Of a DNA stretch of 64,000 nucleotides, positions 34,707 to 47,500 are shown piece after piece. Below the pieces are notes generated by a model. That model had not been told where the DNA came from. It ran no database searches and saw only the letters and a program-made list of their open reading frames with translations. Source of the DNA: Ailanthus altissimus (taxonomy: Eukaryota > Streptophyta > Magnoliopsida > Sapindales > Simaroubaceae); the NCBI GenBank assembly GCA_946807835.1, contig OX327704.1:2914001-2978000 (forward strand). The letters are read 5' to 3'. A program made the translations under genes and the position numbers. Each line of letters begins with the position of its first letter. Position 1 is the first letter of the stretch.

Positions 34707-36839
34707 TGACCTTGCTCCCACTAGAGCCCTACCTGCAATAGATAAATCAAACCTTAAAATGCAGGTTATCTAATCTTTTATATACATAGTTATCTAATCT
34801 TTCACCAATAAATGCTGGTTAAAGGCATTTTTTTAAGACATTAGCTTGGGTCAGTAGTCTTTATTTAGAATGCATGTTTCTGTCCTATTACGGATACATG
34901 CTGCAAATAAAAGAGAATATTTGATTATATATCACTTTATATATATAATGTGGCATATATGTTATTCAGCGAAATTGTCCAAAGACGTAAATTGAACAAA
35001 TTTATCCTATATATATTACACAATATAGGGTACAAAAAACGTATTTGACAGGTACTTATAATAGTCCAAAGAATATTTGACTGTACATCAGCACTTTTCT
35101 CTCTATAATTAGTTTCTGCATTTCCTTTTTTGAGATAAATATTAATCCTCCTTATATTTATACGAAAACATAATTTTTTTAAGACATGCTTTTTAATTGG
35201 TATAATATTCTAAATTTAGTCATGATCTAAGATTCAATTGACATAAAAGTTAAAAAAATTGAAAACAATTATGATAATAATAAAATCATCATCAAAATAA
35301 TAACAAGAGGGAGAAAAAAGAGTATGAAAGTTGGAGAAACTAAACAATGACAAATTTACCACTATATTAGGATATTGACGGAGCTAGGATTTTGAGTTAG
35401 AGGGGGACATTTTAAACAATCATAAAGGGACCCTTAGTTGGCCACATCATAGTATCTAGTAGGCAATCGCCAAATCCTCAACTAAACATACATGCAAAGA
35501 CAGATGTAAGCATTTTTTTAAACAACTTTTGGATAATACTGTGCATTCTCTCAAACCAAATAATGTTCAAAACGGCAATTGATTACTGTTTAGAAAATTA
35601 ATCACCATTGATACTTGATTATCTGTACTTGTTCATTATTAATTTTACAACAATCGGATAAAAGTAATGAAGTTGAAAATGCAAATAAGCATGCATGAAA
35701 TGATGAATTGTGTATGGTTTTATGCATTAAAAAAGGCATGTGTAACTTAAATGGAAAGACATAAAGTTTGACTTGTAACAAGAATAGGCAAACTCACAGA
35801 CAAAAGGAAAATTATATTATACACGTGTTATGCAACAGAATAACCAATGAATATTCCAAATTTAGTTGTTATCCAATGCACAAAACATAAATTTCAATGG
35901 CAGAAAGAAGATATAATAGTATAGGAAGGAAACACATCTATGCGCATCTATGTGTGCTAGTGTGCGTGGAAGAAAAGAAAATGTCAATAAAAATTAAATA
36001 TATTGTAAGTTAAATGACCTTTTTTTTATAATTAATTTAGTATGATGTCTCTTAAAACAAGCACTAAAATATCTAAAACTGTTTATACAGTTGTTTCTAA
36101 ACTTTTGTAGAGCCTTTGTAATTTGAATATTCTTACAGAAGAAATATAAAATAACAATTATTATAATGTACAGTAATTCAGAACAAGGAAATGTTACCCA
36201 ATAGATTATAAAATGAAAACAACATTGACCCTTTGTTTCGTCCATCACTTTCAATACTACTTGAAGCTGCTTCATTTTTTCAGAGCTACAAGGTTTTTTT
36301 TTATGTATATCAAAAGGAAAAAAAAAACATATATAAGCAATTTGAAAATGATAATCAATTAACATAATTGAGAGCACAGTATAATAATTTAAAATAAAAC
36401 TAAAATTAAGAAATCAGGTCATAAAAAATATTAAAAAAATGAAACATAATCAAAAAAACATTTTGGCTTAACGGTCCACCTATGGTAAGATATACGAAAA
36501 ACAAGTTATTACTCTTCTTCAATTAGAAATTAGAACCATAAAAGCTTGTATGGTCATGTACCCCACTATGTCAACTCAACAAAGTGTTTTAACTCAACTA
36601 TCAGATCATTCATCACCATTTGCATTAAGCATTAAAATAATCAAACTAGTTCTTACAAAAAAAGATAGAGGAATCTACACTCTCCCATAAAGAATCTACA
36701 TTTAAGTTATTGGTTTATAATTAAAAGCTACAGTGTTAACTCTAAAAACAGAGCTTTATGAATGAAAAAGCAATCATATGAAATTATTACTATTACATTT
36801 TCAATTTCAAAATAATTTTATATGAAAAGCATTTAAAGC
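34707..36839. other. AT-rich DNA, no gene assigned
   Basis: No recognisable exon. TTGACGGAGCTAGGATTTTG with AGAGGGGGACATTTT (near 35377-35412) looks like a dispersed repeat common in plant genomes, but I cannot name its class. Confidence 0.45.
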
Positions 36840-37543
36840 TGTTGAAGTAGAAGTACAAAAGTAAGCAAAATTATTCAAGTAATATATATAAAATAAGGAG
36901 ATAAGAGGTTGAAGAAGAGCACAAAATAAATTATGTGATTCGACAACTTATTTACGTTCACAACGAATTAAGATCACATTTTTCTCTTATTATGAATCAC
37001 AAGGCACTCACAAAGTATGCCTTTTACAAGAAAGATCACAAAGAAAACTCTCTCTTTTACTCTAAGAATTTTCTCTCACAAAAAACTACAAAGATTATTG
37101 ATGATCACTAAGATTTTTCAACCTATCACAAAGATTATATTTACAAGCCAATTGATAGCAGTTATATAGGCTTTAGGAAGTTCTAGGTTTACCCTAAACG
37201 TGTGGGAATCGTATTAGGGAGTCTTAAAGTAAGTGGGAGACGAAATAAAGAAGTCTCAAAATAGGAAATGGATTCCAGCGTCCAACGCCGCGGCGCTCAA
37301 CTCTCACCGCCGCAGCGCTGGTGGTTCTCGTGTTGGGCACTGCGGCGCTCGTCGCCTAGTGTCACGGCACTCATATTCTGAAATTGGCATTGCAACCGGC
37401 CCTGGTCATCGCGGTGCTGGCACCTAGTGCACCCATCTTCGTTATTCATCTTCTTTCGCGTCCATCTTCGATCCTTGCGTACCTTATGCACTTAGCTTAA
37501 TCTGTAAATCATATCCTAATAATTTTTAATTAACTTTTTCACA
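36840..37543 (-). mobile_element. Solo LTR of the Tork-like family
   Basis: The reverse complement matches the 3' LTR of element 1 along its whole length: start TGTGAAAAAGTTAATTAAAA, the GC-rich U3 with GCGCCGCGGCG motifs (37290-37420), a TATA region, CAATTGGCTTGTAAATATAA, and an end ...CTTCAACA. It is 704 bp. Flanks are AAAGC (36835-36839) and AAAAC (37544-37548), a 5-bp duplication with one change. No internal domains are attached, so it arose by LTR-LTR recombination. Confidence 0.87.
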
Positions 37544-37815
37544 AAAACACTAAACGAAATCGAGCAGTTCAAAATATATTCATAGCCTGGGTGGGTGCCA
37601 TATCCCTATTTAATTCAATAGTGGTCTCACAAAGCACAAGATGTTAATTGGAGCAGTCACTTATGTCAAACTGCAACCCAGAATTCATTGTCAAAAAATA
37701 ATAAAACCTAAAAATTAACTCATAAAAATGAAAAATACCTAGTACTAACTTATAACTTAAAAAACAAAAATCACAATAGTTGAAATATAATTAAAGTCGT
37801 AAATAACACTTTAAT

Positions 37816-38213
37816 TTATTTGCCTAGATCCTTAAAAGTCATCATCTCATAGTACCGAATCGAGAGCAGAGACAACGATAAGTGAACCTCATCCCTCCCC
37901 CAATTGGTCGCCGTTCTGGGCCCATCACGCATAGGAGCGAGTGCTCTTGGACAAAGATCGGGGAGCACCAGGTGGTTAGCAAGAGAGCTCTACTGGAGGT
38001 AGATCGAGTAGAGGCGACGGAAGCCGCTGAGGGCGAGGACCACGGATCTCAACTACACGAGTTAGAGCCCGCATTAGAAAAGTGGAGCGTGCAAATCAAC
38101 TCCCAAAGGTGCTCGTCTAGAGCTGTCTTGTACCAGAGCTTGTTGACGCACGCCGCTCTGGCAAGAGTCCTGGCATCGGCATGCTTCAGAACTTCGAAGA
38201 TAGGTTCTTATAA
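37816..38213 (-). pseudogene. GID2/SLY1-like F-box protein, broken
   Basis: GID2/SLEEPY1 is the F-box subunit of the SCF ligase that targets DELLA repressors in gibberellin signalling. On the minus strand the F-box reads FEVLKHADARTLARAACVNK then LWYKTALDEHLWELICTLHF, the hallmark of this family. After a frameshift near 38035 comes LRSVVLALSGFRRLYSIYL, a TAG near 37993, and the conserved C-terminal block WGRDEVHLSLSLLSIRYYE ending at TAA 37816-37818. An in-frame TAA also lies just upstream of the F-box (near 38210), and the N-terminus is missing. The gene is usually intronless, so no splice evidence is expected. The GC-rich codon use stands out from the AT-rich surroundings. A 113-codon frame on the plus strand (37882-38223) is its antisense shadow. 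Confidence 0.9.
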
Positions 38214-38884
38214 AGGTTTGTGAATCTAGCTTCTTAGACTTCTTTTTTTTCTTATTTTTGTAGCTGTTGTCCTGGTTCGGCAGGAATTTAGGATGAAGTT
38301 TGAAGAATTAGAAAAAGTATTGAAGGAGAGGAATGGACTGAGACTTAGCAAAATGAATATATAAAATGACATGTTTTCGGTTTTATTAATAAAATCTTTG
38401 AATACTCACTTGATTAATGGCAAATCAATTAATTCTCACAATAATTAATATATAGGTTTAATTTCAAAATGTATATATAGGTCAATTCTTTTACATTTCA
38501 AGCCTATTACAACAAATACTTACTTGATTTATTTTAATAATTAATTAAAATTATTAAAAATCACTTTCAAATATTTTAGTCAGCAAAACTATCTGAATCC
38601 TTTTTGAAAAATACCCAGATATTTTTTAATACACCTTAAAAACTTAAATAAAAAAAAGTGAATAAATGTAATAAATTCACCTTTAATTTTAATTATATTA
38701 AATATTAAAATTTTAATTTTTATATTAATTACGTTAATTATTATAATTCAAAATCTAATTTTTATTATCTAAAAATGATGCCTTCAATACTTCATTTTTT
38801 AATTGTTTTAATAATTACTTGCATCAATTAATTACTCTTTTTTTTAAATATTAATTTTTATAAATTATATTATTTTTAATAAGT
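38214..38884. other. AT-rich DNA, no gene
   Basis: Nothing recognised beyond low-complexity AT sequence. Confidence 0.5.
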
Positions 38885-39079
38885 ATATTTTTAAATAATA
38901 TTTTTGATACTATAATATTATTAATTTATTTACATTTCTTTTTCTGATATCATGATATTAATAATTTACTAACACTGTATACTTTTAATACTATAGTATT
39001 AATAATTTTCTGACACTTCTTTTTATTAAAATTATTTTAAAAAGTGTCAGTAATATAGTATTAGTGAAGGCTATTTTTT
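38885..39079. repeat. Inverted relatives of the 28.2-kb 25-bp repeat
   Basis: Blocks such as AATACTATAGTATTAATAAT, GATATCATGATATTAATAAT and GATACTATAATATTATTAAT are reverse-complement relatives of the array at 28176-28372. The zone also has a hairpin with CTGACACTT/AAGTGTCAG arms (39010-39050). It ends TATTAGTG, which is CACTAATA on the minus strand. It is a candidate right subterminal region of the element whose left end is at 28053. Confidence 0.55.
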
Positions 39080-40912
39080 AAATAGTACATGTATCAATTT
39101 TACTTTTGATGTTAATTATTAATGCTAGATGGGATTTTTGGAACCAAAACAGAATGATATAATAACTAAATATGAAGATCTGAGACATAAGTAAGAAAAT
39201 TGAAGCCACATGAACTACGATCATGTTACTGCTTGGGAAACTTATTCGAAAATTAGGGACACTCATCTCAATGAACTGTGACTATGTGATCAGTTCACAA
39301 AAATGCACCAACTAAAGTCATTAATATAAATCCAAATATTCCACTATGAATTTGGTTCTAATTTTTTTAAAAATTAGATTAAAACCCACACCTATTTAAT
39401 TTTCTTTGAATTATTTAAAAAAAAAATTTCATCGCAATTAAAAGGCCACAATTGATTAAATTATAAATTTTTCTACCAAAGTTCAAATTTAAAATAGTTT
39501 CACTTGCATATAGCAATTTTAAAACATCTTAAGTGATAGCATCTTCCATATTTCAACTTTAAAAGAAAATGCATTATGCTTACTAAAAGTTTAAAACAAG
39601 TAAAATAATAACAATCCAAAGTAACAGGGTATGTGTCGACAACTTGAAATAATGAGAAATTAGGATTATAAATTTATAGAGAACTTAAAATTTGTGAATT
39701 ATTAATATTTGGACTTAATTGTTTTTGTAATTTGATTATTAAATTAATTCATATGCATTTGTTTAGGACTGGGTTAAATAGGTTGAAAATTTTAAACCTT
39801 GCCTAATCCATTTAAATTTTCGGTTGAAAATTTTGGACCCAATTACTCGGTCCAAGTAAAATAAAAATCTAAACCTACCTGCATTGTTCTATTTGAGTTT
39901 AATATGAGTTATAGATTATAGTTTAGGTTATTCACACTTAACCATTTGCGAATTGTATTTACTATACAAATAAATTCATCTAATTTATTTTGTGTGTCCT
40001 ACTTTTCACTTCTTTAATTTATTTATTCTCATTTCAACATTTCTCTGTCAATTGAACTCAATAATTATATATTTTATAATAGAATATAACCGAATTTCTT
40101 CATTTACTTCTTCTTTGTAGGGTAAATTATACTATATATAAAGAGCAATGAGATAAATCTAACACAAGTATAAAGCAAATAGAGCTCTTCTCAAAAGGGT
40201 TCTTGTCAATTCTTTAATCCTTTCTACCAAATTAATCCATTACATATTATAATAAACATTTAATTTATTTATGTGATATCCACAAGAAAGAGAACATTAT
40301 TTATTTATTGATCGATCTATATATGTTAATATTTATCTCACCCATGTAATAATGATAATTATTTTTATATTAATTTACTACGACTACTATTATAAACCTT
40401 ATACAATCAAGATTTCTTTCATCTCAGAATATAAAATAATGATAAAGTTATCTCGACAAACGAAATTTTGATATCAAATAGCAAATATTGCGGAAATTAA
40501 CTAAATAAAAGACAAAGTTTTGAGACCATAAAGTATATTTTAAATATTATATAAATTATTTTTGTAATACACGTGTCCAAGTAGAAGGCATTTAGCCAAT
40601 TGTTTGTTTGATTAGTGTATGACATGAGGTTTTTCCAAGTGAAGGCATTTAGCCTGTCTAGAAAAAGAAAGTGTGCGAGAGGAGAATAAAAGGGGTAAAA
40701 GAAAGACGAAAGAAAATTTTTTAAAAAAAATTTAGGAACTCAATTTGAGTAGGTAGATTGGTACTAGTAAGTAATAGTTTTATAAAATAAGAATATTAAT
40801 ATTTAAATTTTTATGATATATAATAATATTAATAATACTATTTTACGCACTATTATATAAGAGTAGATAGATAGTTGGTTCACTATAAATTTACAATCCA
40901 ATTCAAGATTAG
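39080..40912. other. AT-rich intergenic DNA
   Basis: No gene or element terminus recognised in 1.8 kb. Confidence 0.5.
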
Positions 40913-42616
40913 TGTATTAGAAATAATGTCATAAAAATATGTATTTATACTCTTTATGAAATTAATAAAGTTATAATTATATTTTTTTAAAGTATTCATA
41001 ATTTTATGATATAAATATTAGAATTTTTTTAATTTTTGTATCCATAACTTTAATATATAATTGTTATATACAAGAGGATTAAAATTATTGAAAATAAACA
41101 AAACAAATCTATAATAAATTAATTAAAATTTTAAATTTTAAATTAAATATTATTAGTGCAGTCTACAAACATTTAGAATGTAGTGATTTTATCCGGATCA
41201 CTAATGTGGTGAGATTATGGTGGAGATACTTTATATATTATGATTATATAGGACTGGACCAGACGTAATTTGAATTCTTATATAAAATACTATTGTTAAT
41301 TAAGAATTCAAAAAACGTCAATTAATGATCATATGCAGATCAATCTTAATCCCGAGTGATCATAAACATCTGTTTGTGTCATTATGTCATTTAAAATATT
41401 CGTTACAATTTATAGAAAGAATGGGCTAAAAACTTGTATTTTGGTGACATAGTGAGATAAAGTAGTTGGGAATATGATTTATAGATATGAAATTCATTCC
41501 TTCCTAACGGAAGTTAGAAAAAAGGTTCTCTTAAAGGTTAATTCTAGAACTGAATAGTTAAAGCGCTCAATTTGTAATAATGTTACAAAATAACTGTTTA
41601 ATGGTAAATTAATGGTACTTAAGGATAAAGAATTAATTAGAGAGATAAAACGGTAATTAATCTAACTCTAATTATAAACTATCTATGGAAGATTGAATTA
41701 TATGTAGTGATTAAATCAATGGACTGCTCTAAGTTTTTTGAGTAAATTATATCTACAATTTTAAAAGTATAATTTTAAGTTTTTAGCAGAATAAAATTGA
41801 AATTAATAAATTAAATTAATTAATTAAAGAGTTTAATTAATTATTCAAAATTTATTGAAGGTTGAAATTGTAATTAAAAATGAGATGTGTTATTACACAA
41901 ATTATTTGTGTCCAAAAAATAATTTTCAAAATACATATATTTTATATTTAAATATAATTAATTAATTAATATAGATAACATCTTATCCAAATATAATTAA
42001 TATTTAATTTAAGAAATTAAATAAATAAAATCTTAAGGATAATCTTTGAAATTATCAAAAAGATTTTATTTTAATTTTAGTATTTTCTTTTATAGAAAAA
42101 CTCTAAGTCCATTTATTTTAAAAATCTAATAATGCTCAATTATTGGGTGTTATACGTTAACTACAAAGAGTAGAACTCTAAATAGTTTACATAAATTAAG
42201 TCTCATTTTAAATAATGATTTAATTAATAAATGCTGTTAATTAAATTATTAAATTAAAATAATAATAATTTATTATTTTAAAGATATTTTAAAAGGAGAA
42301 AATTAGTCTAAAAGGATATTGACATATACGTAAAAACATAAAATACATATTTTTCTGTAGAGAAAAAAAAAGTAGAATGCCTACACTTCCTTTTACTATA
42401 GAACAAGAGGCTGCGTTTAGAATCATTTAGTAGAAGAAAACCTAATGTGGATTCAATGTATAATTTAGTTTCTTGTTAATTTTTATTTACTTTAAATATC
42501 AAATTCATATATTCATAAGATCCTTAGAGAAGAAGTGTTTTTAGCCTATGAAAACAAAGATTGAAGAATTTTTATTTTCTATTCTATTGTGTTATGAATG
42601 TCTTAACAATCCTACA
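40913..42616 (+). mobile_element. Solo LTR, Angela-type copia family
   Basis: Its reverse complement matches the LTR at 51886-53807 block by block: TGTATTTATACTCTTTATG near the start, GATTTTATCC, ATTATGGTGGAGA, TTTGTGTCATTATGTCATTT, GTGACATAGTGAGATAAAG, TTCCTTCCTAACGGAAGTTA, and GAATGTCTTAACAATCCTACA at the end. No internal domain adjoins it. Flanks (ATTAG and TAGCA) do not form a clean target duplication, so the ends may be eroded by a few bases. Confidence 0.82.
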
Positions 42617-43548
42617 TAGCACATTTTTTAGAGTGAATATATATATAAACAACAGTTTATGACCTAATTACATGTTATCAAATTTATTTTATTCATGAAT
42701 TATTTTTAGACGGTTAAATTTTTATGTTAATTATTATATTCAAAAATATTTTTAGAATTAATTATAGTTTAGTTTATAATTACATTCAGTACAACAATAT
42801 TTATTTCAGCATTATTATGCTCCCATGATAATAAATAGTAATATTTTTTGAACCATCAGATGTATACCCTTCTTTTAGTTTAGTTTGCTCTATACGTACG
42901 TTAAACCAGTTTATTTTACTCTACCTGAGTGATGCAGTAATTTTGGTGAGTCAGACCAGATTCCCTTGCTTTACCTATATATGAGTTACTATGCTAAGTG
43001 AAATCACATTTTTTCGGGATACAAGTTTGATGTAGTTTTCAGCACGTGTATAGTACATATTCACAGAGCTACATCAAGAGAGATTTTATGATAGTTTATA
43101 ATACTAGTACATGATTCATATATATTTAAAGTATTTTTTAATGATCTTTTTATTATTTCAAATTTGTATGTACGTTAGTATTGTTCTTTAGTATATTCTT
43201 ATTATTAGTATATATTATGAAGTATATATTATTTTTAGAATTATGTCCAATCACCAAGCCACATGTTCACTATTTTTTCTTATTATTTTTTATTTTTTCT
43301 TAGGTTGTCATAAAAATTCGTACGATGTAATACAATCTTTATATTCTAAGGTTGATCCATGAAATACATAGCTGCATGAGTTATTATGTTTTATGTATTT
43401 GTATACACACGTAAATTTTTATTGAGATACATAACCTTGTAATATTAGATACAATAAACTTAAAGAGTATGTTAGTCCTATATCATCATAAAATCTGTCT
43501 TGAGTTCTAAGAAGGGCTCTAGTCAGATTCTGTTAATTTTGCACACTT
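42617..43548. other. AT-rich intergenic DNA
   Basis: No feature recognised. Confidence 0.5.
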
Positions 43549-44120
43549 CACTACAAGAAAAATGTGTTTTTTCAACAAAATATTTTCAATCGTTATTAAA
43601 ATTTATCGTTGATATAACCTTTTACAACTAAAAGATTTAACCTATCAAAAAAGTGTAAAAAAACATATGTTATACAATTGTAAGGGCTAATTATTTGTTG
43701 AAAAAATCTTAGTTTTTTATCATTAATAATCATATTTTACTAGGAATTATCAGCACTAATATTAGTTCTCATAGTTGTAAGTGATAGTAAAAAATGTACT
43801 ATTTTTTGACCGATTTATTTGTTGTAATTGAAAATAAAGTTTTTTATTTTAACAGTATTTTTTATTTGATGGTAACAAATTACTAATTTCAACCAAATAC
43901 GATTATAGCAAATTTGGTGAAAGTTAATTAATTTTTTGACTGCATTTATCATCTATTTAAAATAATGTTTTTATTTTCAATTACATTTTCATGCACTCAT
44001 TTATGTAAATGTTTTTTGATTAAATGATTATATAGTCATAAATAATTGTTAAAATTTTTTGTTTTTTGGTTATAAAATTTAGCGCCCTATTTTTTTTCTT
44101 AATGATTGTAAATTACAATA
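43549..44120 (+). other. CACTA-type 5' end fragment
   Basis: Begins CACTACAAGAAAAATGTG, a textbook CACTA (En/Spm) terminal sequence. AT-rich subterminal DNA follows, with recurring TTGTAATTGAAAATAAAG, AATGATTGTAAATTACAA and TTTTTTGAC motifs. No transposase and no matching right terminus were found. Confidence 0.55.
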
Positions 44121-44225
44121 AAAATGTAACATTATTTTTTACCAATGATTTGAATGAATCGCGTGACAAGTAAAACTTCATAATTTATTTAGGTACGTGA
44201 TATCGGTAATTAATTGTATTAACGG

Positions 44226-44411
44226 GGCAGATAATGGAAAAAGTCGACTTGAGCGAGCAGCGACAAACTACAGCTTATGACTGTCAACAAATGCATAACC
44301 TCGGGATCTATTGCTGTTTAATGCTTACTAATTCCACTGCCTCAACCACTACCACTACCTTTTTGGTGCCACTATCAACACGGGCTAAAATCGTCCAGTA
44401 ATTAAATATTT
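44226..44411 (+). repeat. Left copy of the repeat flanking the mitochondrial-like block
   Basis: 44226-44373 is a direct copy of 50692-50830 (shared GGCAGATAATGG, AAGTCGACTTGAGCGA, TTTAATGCTTACTAATTCC, TGGTGCCACT). The next 30 bases, 44382-44411 (GGGCTAAAATCGTCC...), are found inverted at 50842-50871. Confidence 0.9.
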
Positions 44412-44544
44412 CTTAAGTTTGGGTTGTTTAAAGGTCTCAATCTTTCTTAAGTTAATAAGCAAGTGCATGTGAAAGTTCGCCAACTACTCTACTATTACTA
44501 TTGATCACTCATGAACCCAAAAATGGAAAACTTCAGCAAAGGAA

Positions 44545-47500
44545 AGAAGCCTTGATCCCAAGACTAGCTACGGATTGGATTCTTTTATCCGTACTAACTC
44601 TAATCGTGATTTTGACTCTATTATGATATTACCTCGCTCTGTTGCAATAGAAATCAAGAATGAAGGTGACTTCGCTACCTTTCTTGGTAAAGAATCTTTC
44701 TTTCCAGCTTGGTCACATAAGCTTAAACCACTACGGGGAAAGATTTTGATATTCTAGGATCGGACTTTGCCAGACATGAGCTACTCTCTTCTAGCCTTCC
44801 TCTAACAAATTCAATAGCATCGCTTTCTTTTAAGCATGAGTGACCACTCGATTCTCTAATTAAGATATAGCAGTCAACCATAAAAAAATCATCGACCATT
44901 TACCTAGGATAGGCTCATACCTTTTTTCGTGTAGTGGGACTCCTTCTTCGTCAGTCAAAGACAGTAACAAATAAAACAAGAGCGAAAATCGCTAATGATT
45001 CCTATTATACGAAACTTTCTTTACCCCGGGCTTCCTTTCCTCACTTAATCGGAATGGAATCTAACTTACTCTTTAGTTTCAATGCTAAATGAAAGCTTAT
45101 ATCAATGGTTGTTTTCTTCCTAAACAACAGAGTTCGAATTGAAGGCCCTTCTCTGCTGATTCGTCCTAAGATAAAAAAGAGCTTAAAGCATACCAAATTC
45201 AACTTCTTTAGAATTAAAGGAGAGCAATCGTAGACGAAAGAGCAAACTGATTTAACTTCGAGCTAGGCTTTGCTAACTTGAAGGTCTAGGTGGAAGTAGT
45301 AAGAATTGATGACAAGTAGAGCTTTACTGAACCTACTTTAGAAATGCAATCATCGAATGATTTCCCATCTCCTGACAAATATCTTAAGTGAGGTGGACTT
45401 TATCCATACCGTACTGGCAGGTACGATGAGCTTCCTTAAGAATACCAATTCTTTCATACCGAAGCGCACGATATGGCTTTTTGGGACTTTTCGCGATGCC
45501 GAGATAACTAACTACCCCTCATTCCGATGGGCATAAGGATAAGGGTTACGTCACATACGAAACTTTCTTTATAATATATCACTTCTGGCTCGTCATGCTA
45601 CATCTCTTCCGAGACCAGGACCTTTTATCACTATTTTCGCTTCTAGCATACCCTGCTTCCACTATTGTATGAATAGCATTTCTTGCTATGGTTTGAGCAG
45701 CAAATCGGGATGTCAAAAGTCTCTTATTCTCTTTTGCCTTTGAATTAAAAATTGCGTAAGACCAAGAGTAGGCCAAACAAGCAACCAAAGGAATGAGCGT
45801 CTTGCTTTTACTCTAACTATAATAAGGGCATTAGTACAATGTGATAAAGCATGCTCAAGGCCAAGGAAATTTTTTTAAGAAAGCAAGTCCCATTAAGTTA
45901 GCTCTTGGAGTAAAGGTATGACTTAAGGTAGCGAGTGACTTGAAGGTGAGATGGTTAAATAGTCGATTAGAGAAAGCTACTTCCCACAAGGGGAGTAAAC
46001 TAAATAAATAGCATAATAAAGAAGTGGGTATTCTTTTCTTTTTTATGACTTCGCTGCGCTCGAATAAGCTCTTTGCGCAAGAAAGGGATATAAGATAGAT
46101 GCCAACAATCAGTATTTAAAAAATATAGTAACTTACTGGTACCTCTGTCACTCCTGTTTTGATGTTTAAATCAAAAGGCCTTTCTAAAAAAGAAAAGAAA
46201 AAGGTTTGATGTATCACTAGCTAAGTTAGATGGCTAACCTTCAATAGACTCGTTCTGCAAGGAAATGACATAATTCTTTATAATAAGAAAAATGCATCGA
46301 ATGATCTTGTTATAGAATAGGCAGCTGTAAGGGGGATTAGACTATTAGAGCTTTGCTTTTCGCCTTAGATGGTCTTGTCTTTCTCTTTGCGCAAATCCAG
46401 TACTGGTGTCAACGGTTTAGCCCAATGAATCAAGCAATTGAATCACGAAGCGCTGCTAGAAGAGAATACTACATTGCCGCTGCAAGTGCTTGAGAATTAG
46501 TGAATGCTCTTCTTGTTACAAAGTACATTTTTAAGAAGAATCCGCTGCTTTCAATATCCGCTCTTTGAAAAAAGTAAATAGACAAAGCCTTTTTGCCTTA
46601 CCTTGATTACCACCTAACTTAATGACGCTCATCGAGCAGGAAGTAGACTAGCCGTTTGAGCCTTTCCTATTTTCCTATCCTTAGATAACGAAGTAACTAC
46701 ACTAAAAGAGCACACATAGCAAAGGAAGGGACTTACCAAGTAAGGGCGATTGAGGATTAAATCAAGCATTAAAGACATACCTGAACCGAGGTCTTTATCC
46801 CCCAGTTCACGACTCAAAAAAGTTAAACCTTACAAGTGCTAAGAAGACTTTAATTACTAGTCCTTAGGCCAACAAAAGAGTGAATGCATGGGATAGATTA
46901 AATTAACTATTCATATGCCTCTCCCAATTTTGATTTCTTAGATATCCATCCAAGGTCCATAACATATATGGTATCTGACAGAGCAATATGATCCAATGAA
47001 TCCAAGGATCTCTATCCTTTTCTCTCTGAGTGCTAAAGCTAAAGCTTGGTGAATGAAAGGAATAAGGTGTTTATTCATTTTATGTTGGTGTGTTCTATCC
47101 TTGTGGAGGGGGGATTTAAGAAACCAATGGTCATTGGAAGGTCTAACGATGCATTTATTCTTAAAGATCCATACGCAACACCATGAAAGGGTTTTGGAAT
47201 ATACAGGAGCAATGGATAGATAAGCAGGTTTTTCTTATGTTGAGCCCGGGTTACTGATAAGATCAAATTAGACCCATTAATAGAGTAGTGAGGCTTTCAA
47301 GATAGCTCTTTCTGGCATGGACATAGGAAAGGAAGAGTACAATATGGAAGGCTGTGACATAACATAGTATGATAACCTAAAGGAAATGGGCTTAGTTCAT
47401 TCTTCTTCATGGAAGTCTTGTTCAACTTATTTAGGTAAGCACTAAGGGAATAGCCCAGTCAGTAGCCCATTCGTTGACAATGGAAAAACCAGGTTTTCAG

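Noticed and set aside
35994..36377. 127-codon minus-strand open frame
   Set aside because: Composition is driven by AT-rich DNA, with no recognisable domain or splice context. A short stretch reading KMKQLQVVLKVMDET is protein-like but matches nothing I can name.
37882..38223. 113-codon plus-strand open frame as a new protein
   Set aside because: It is antisense to the clearly recognisable GID2/SLY1-like F-box pseudogene on the minus strand.
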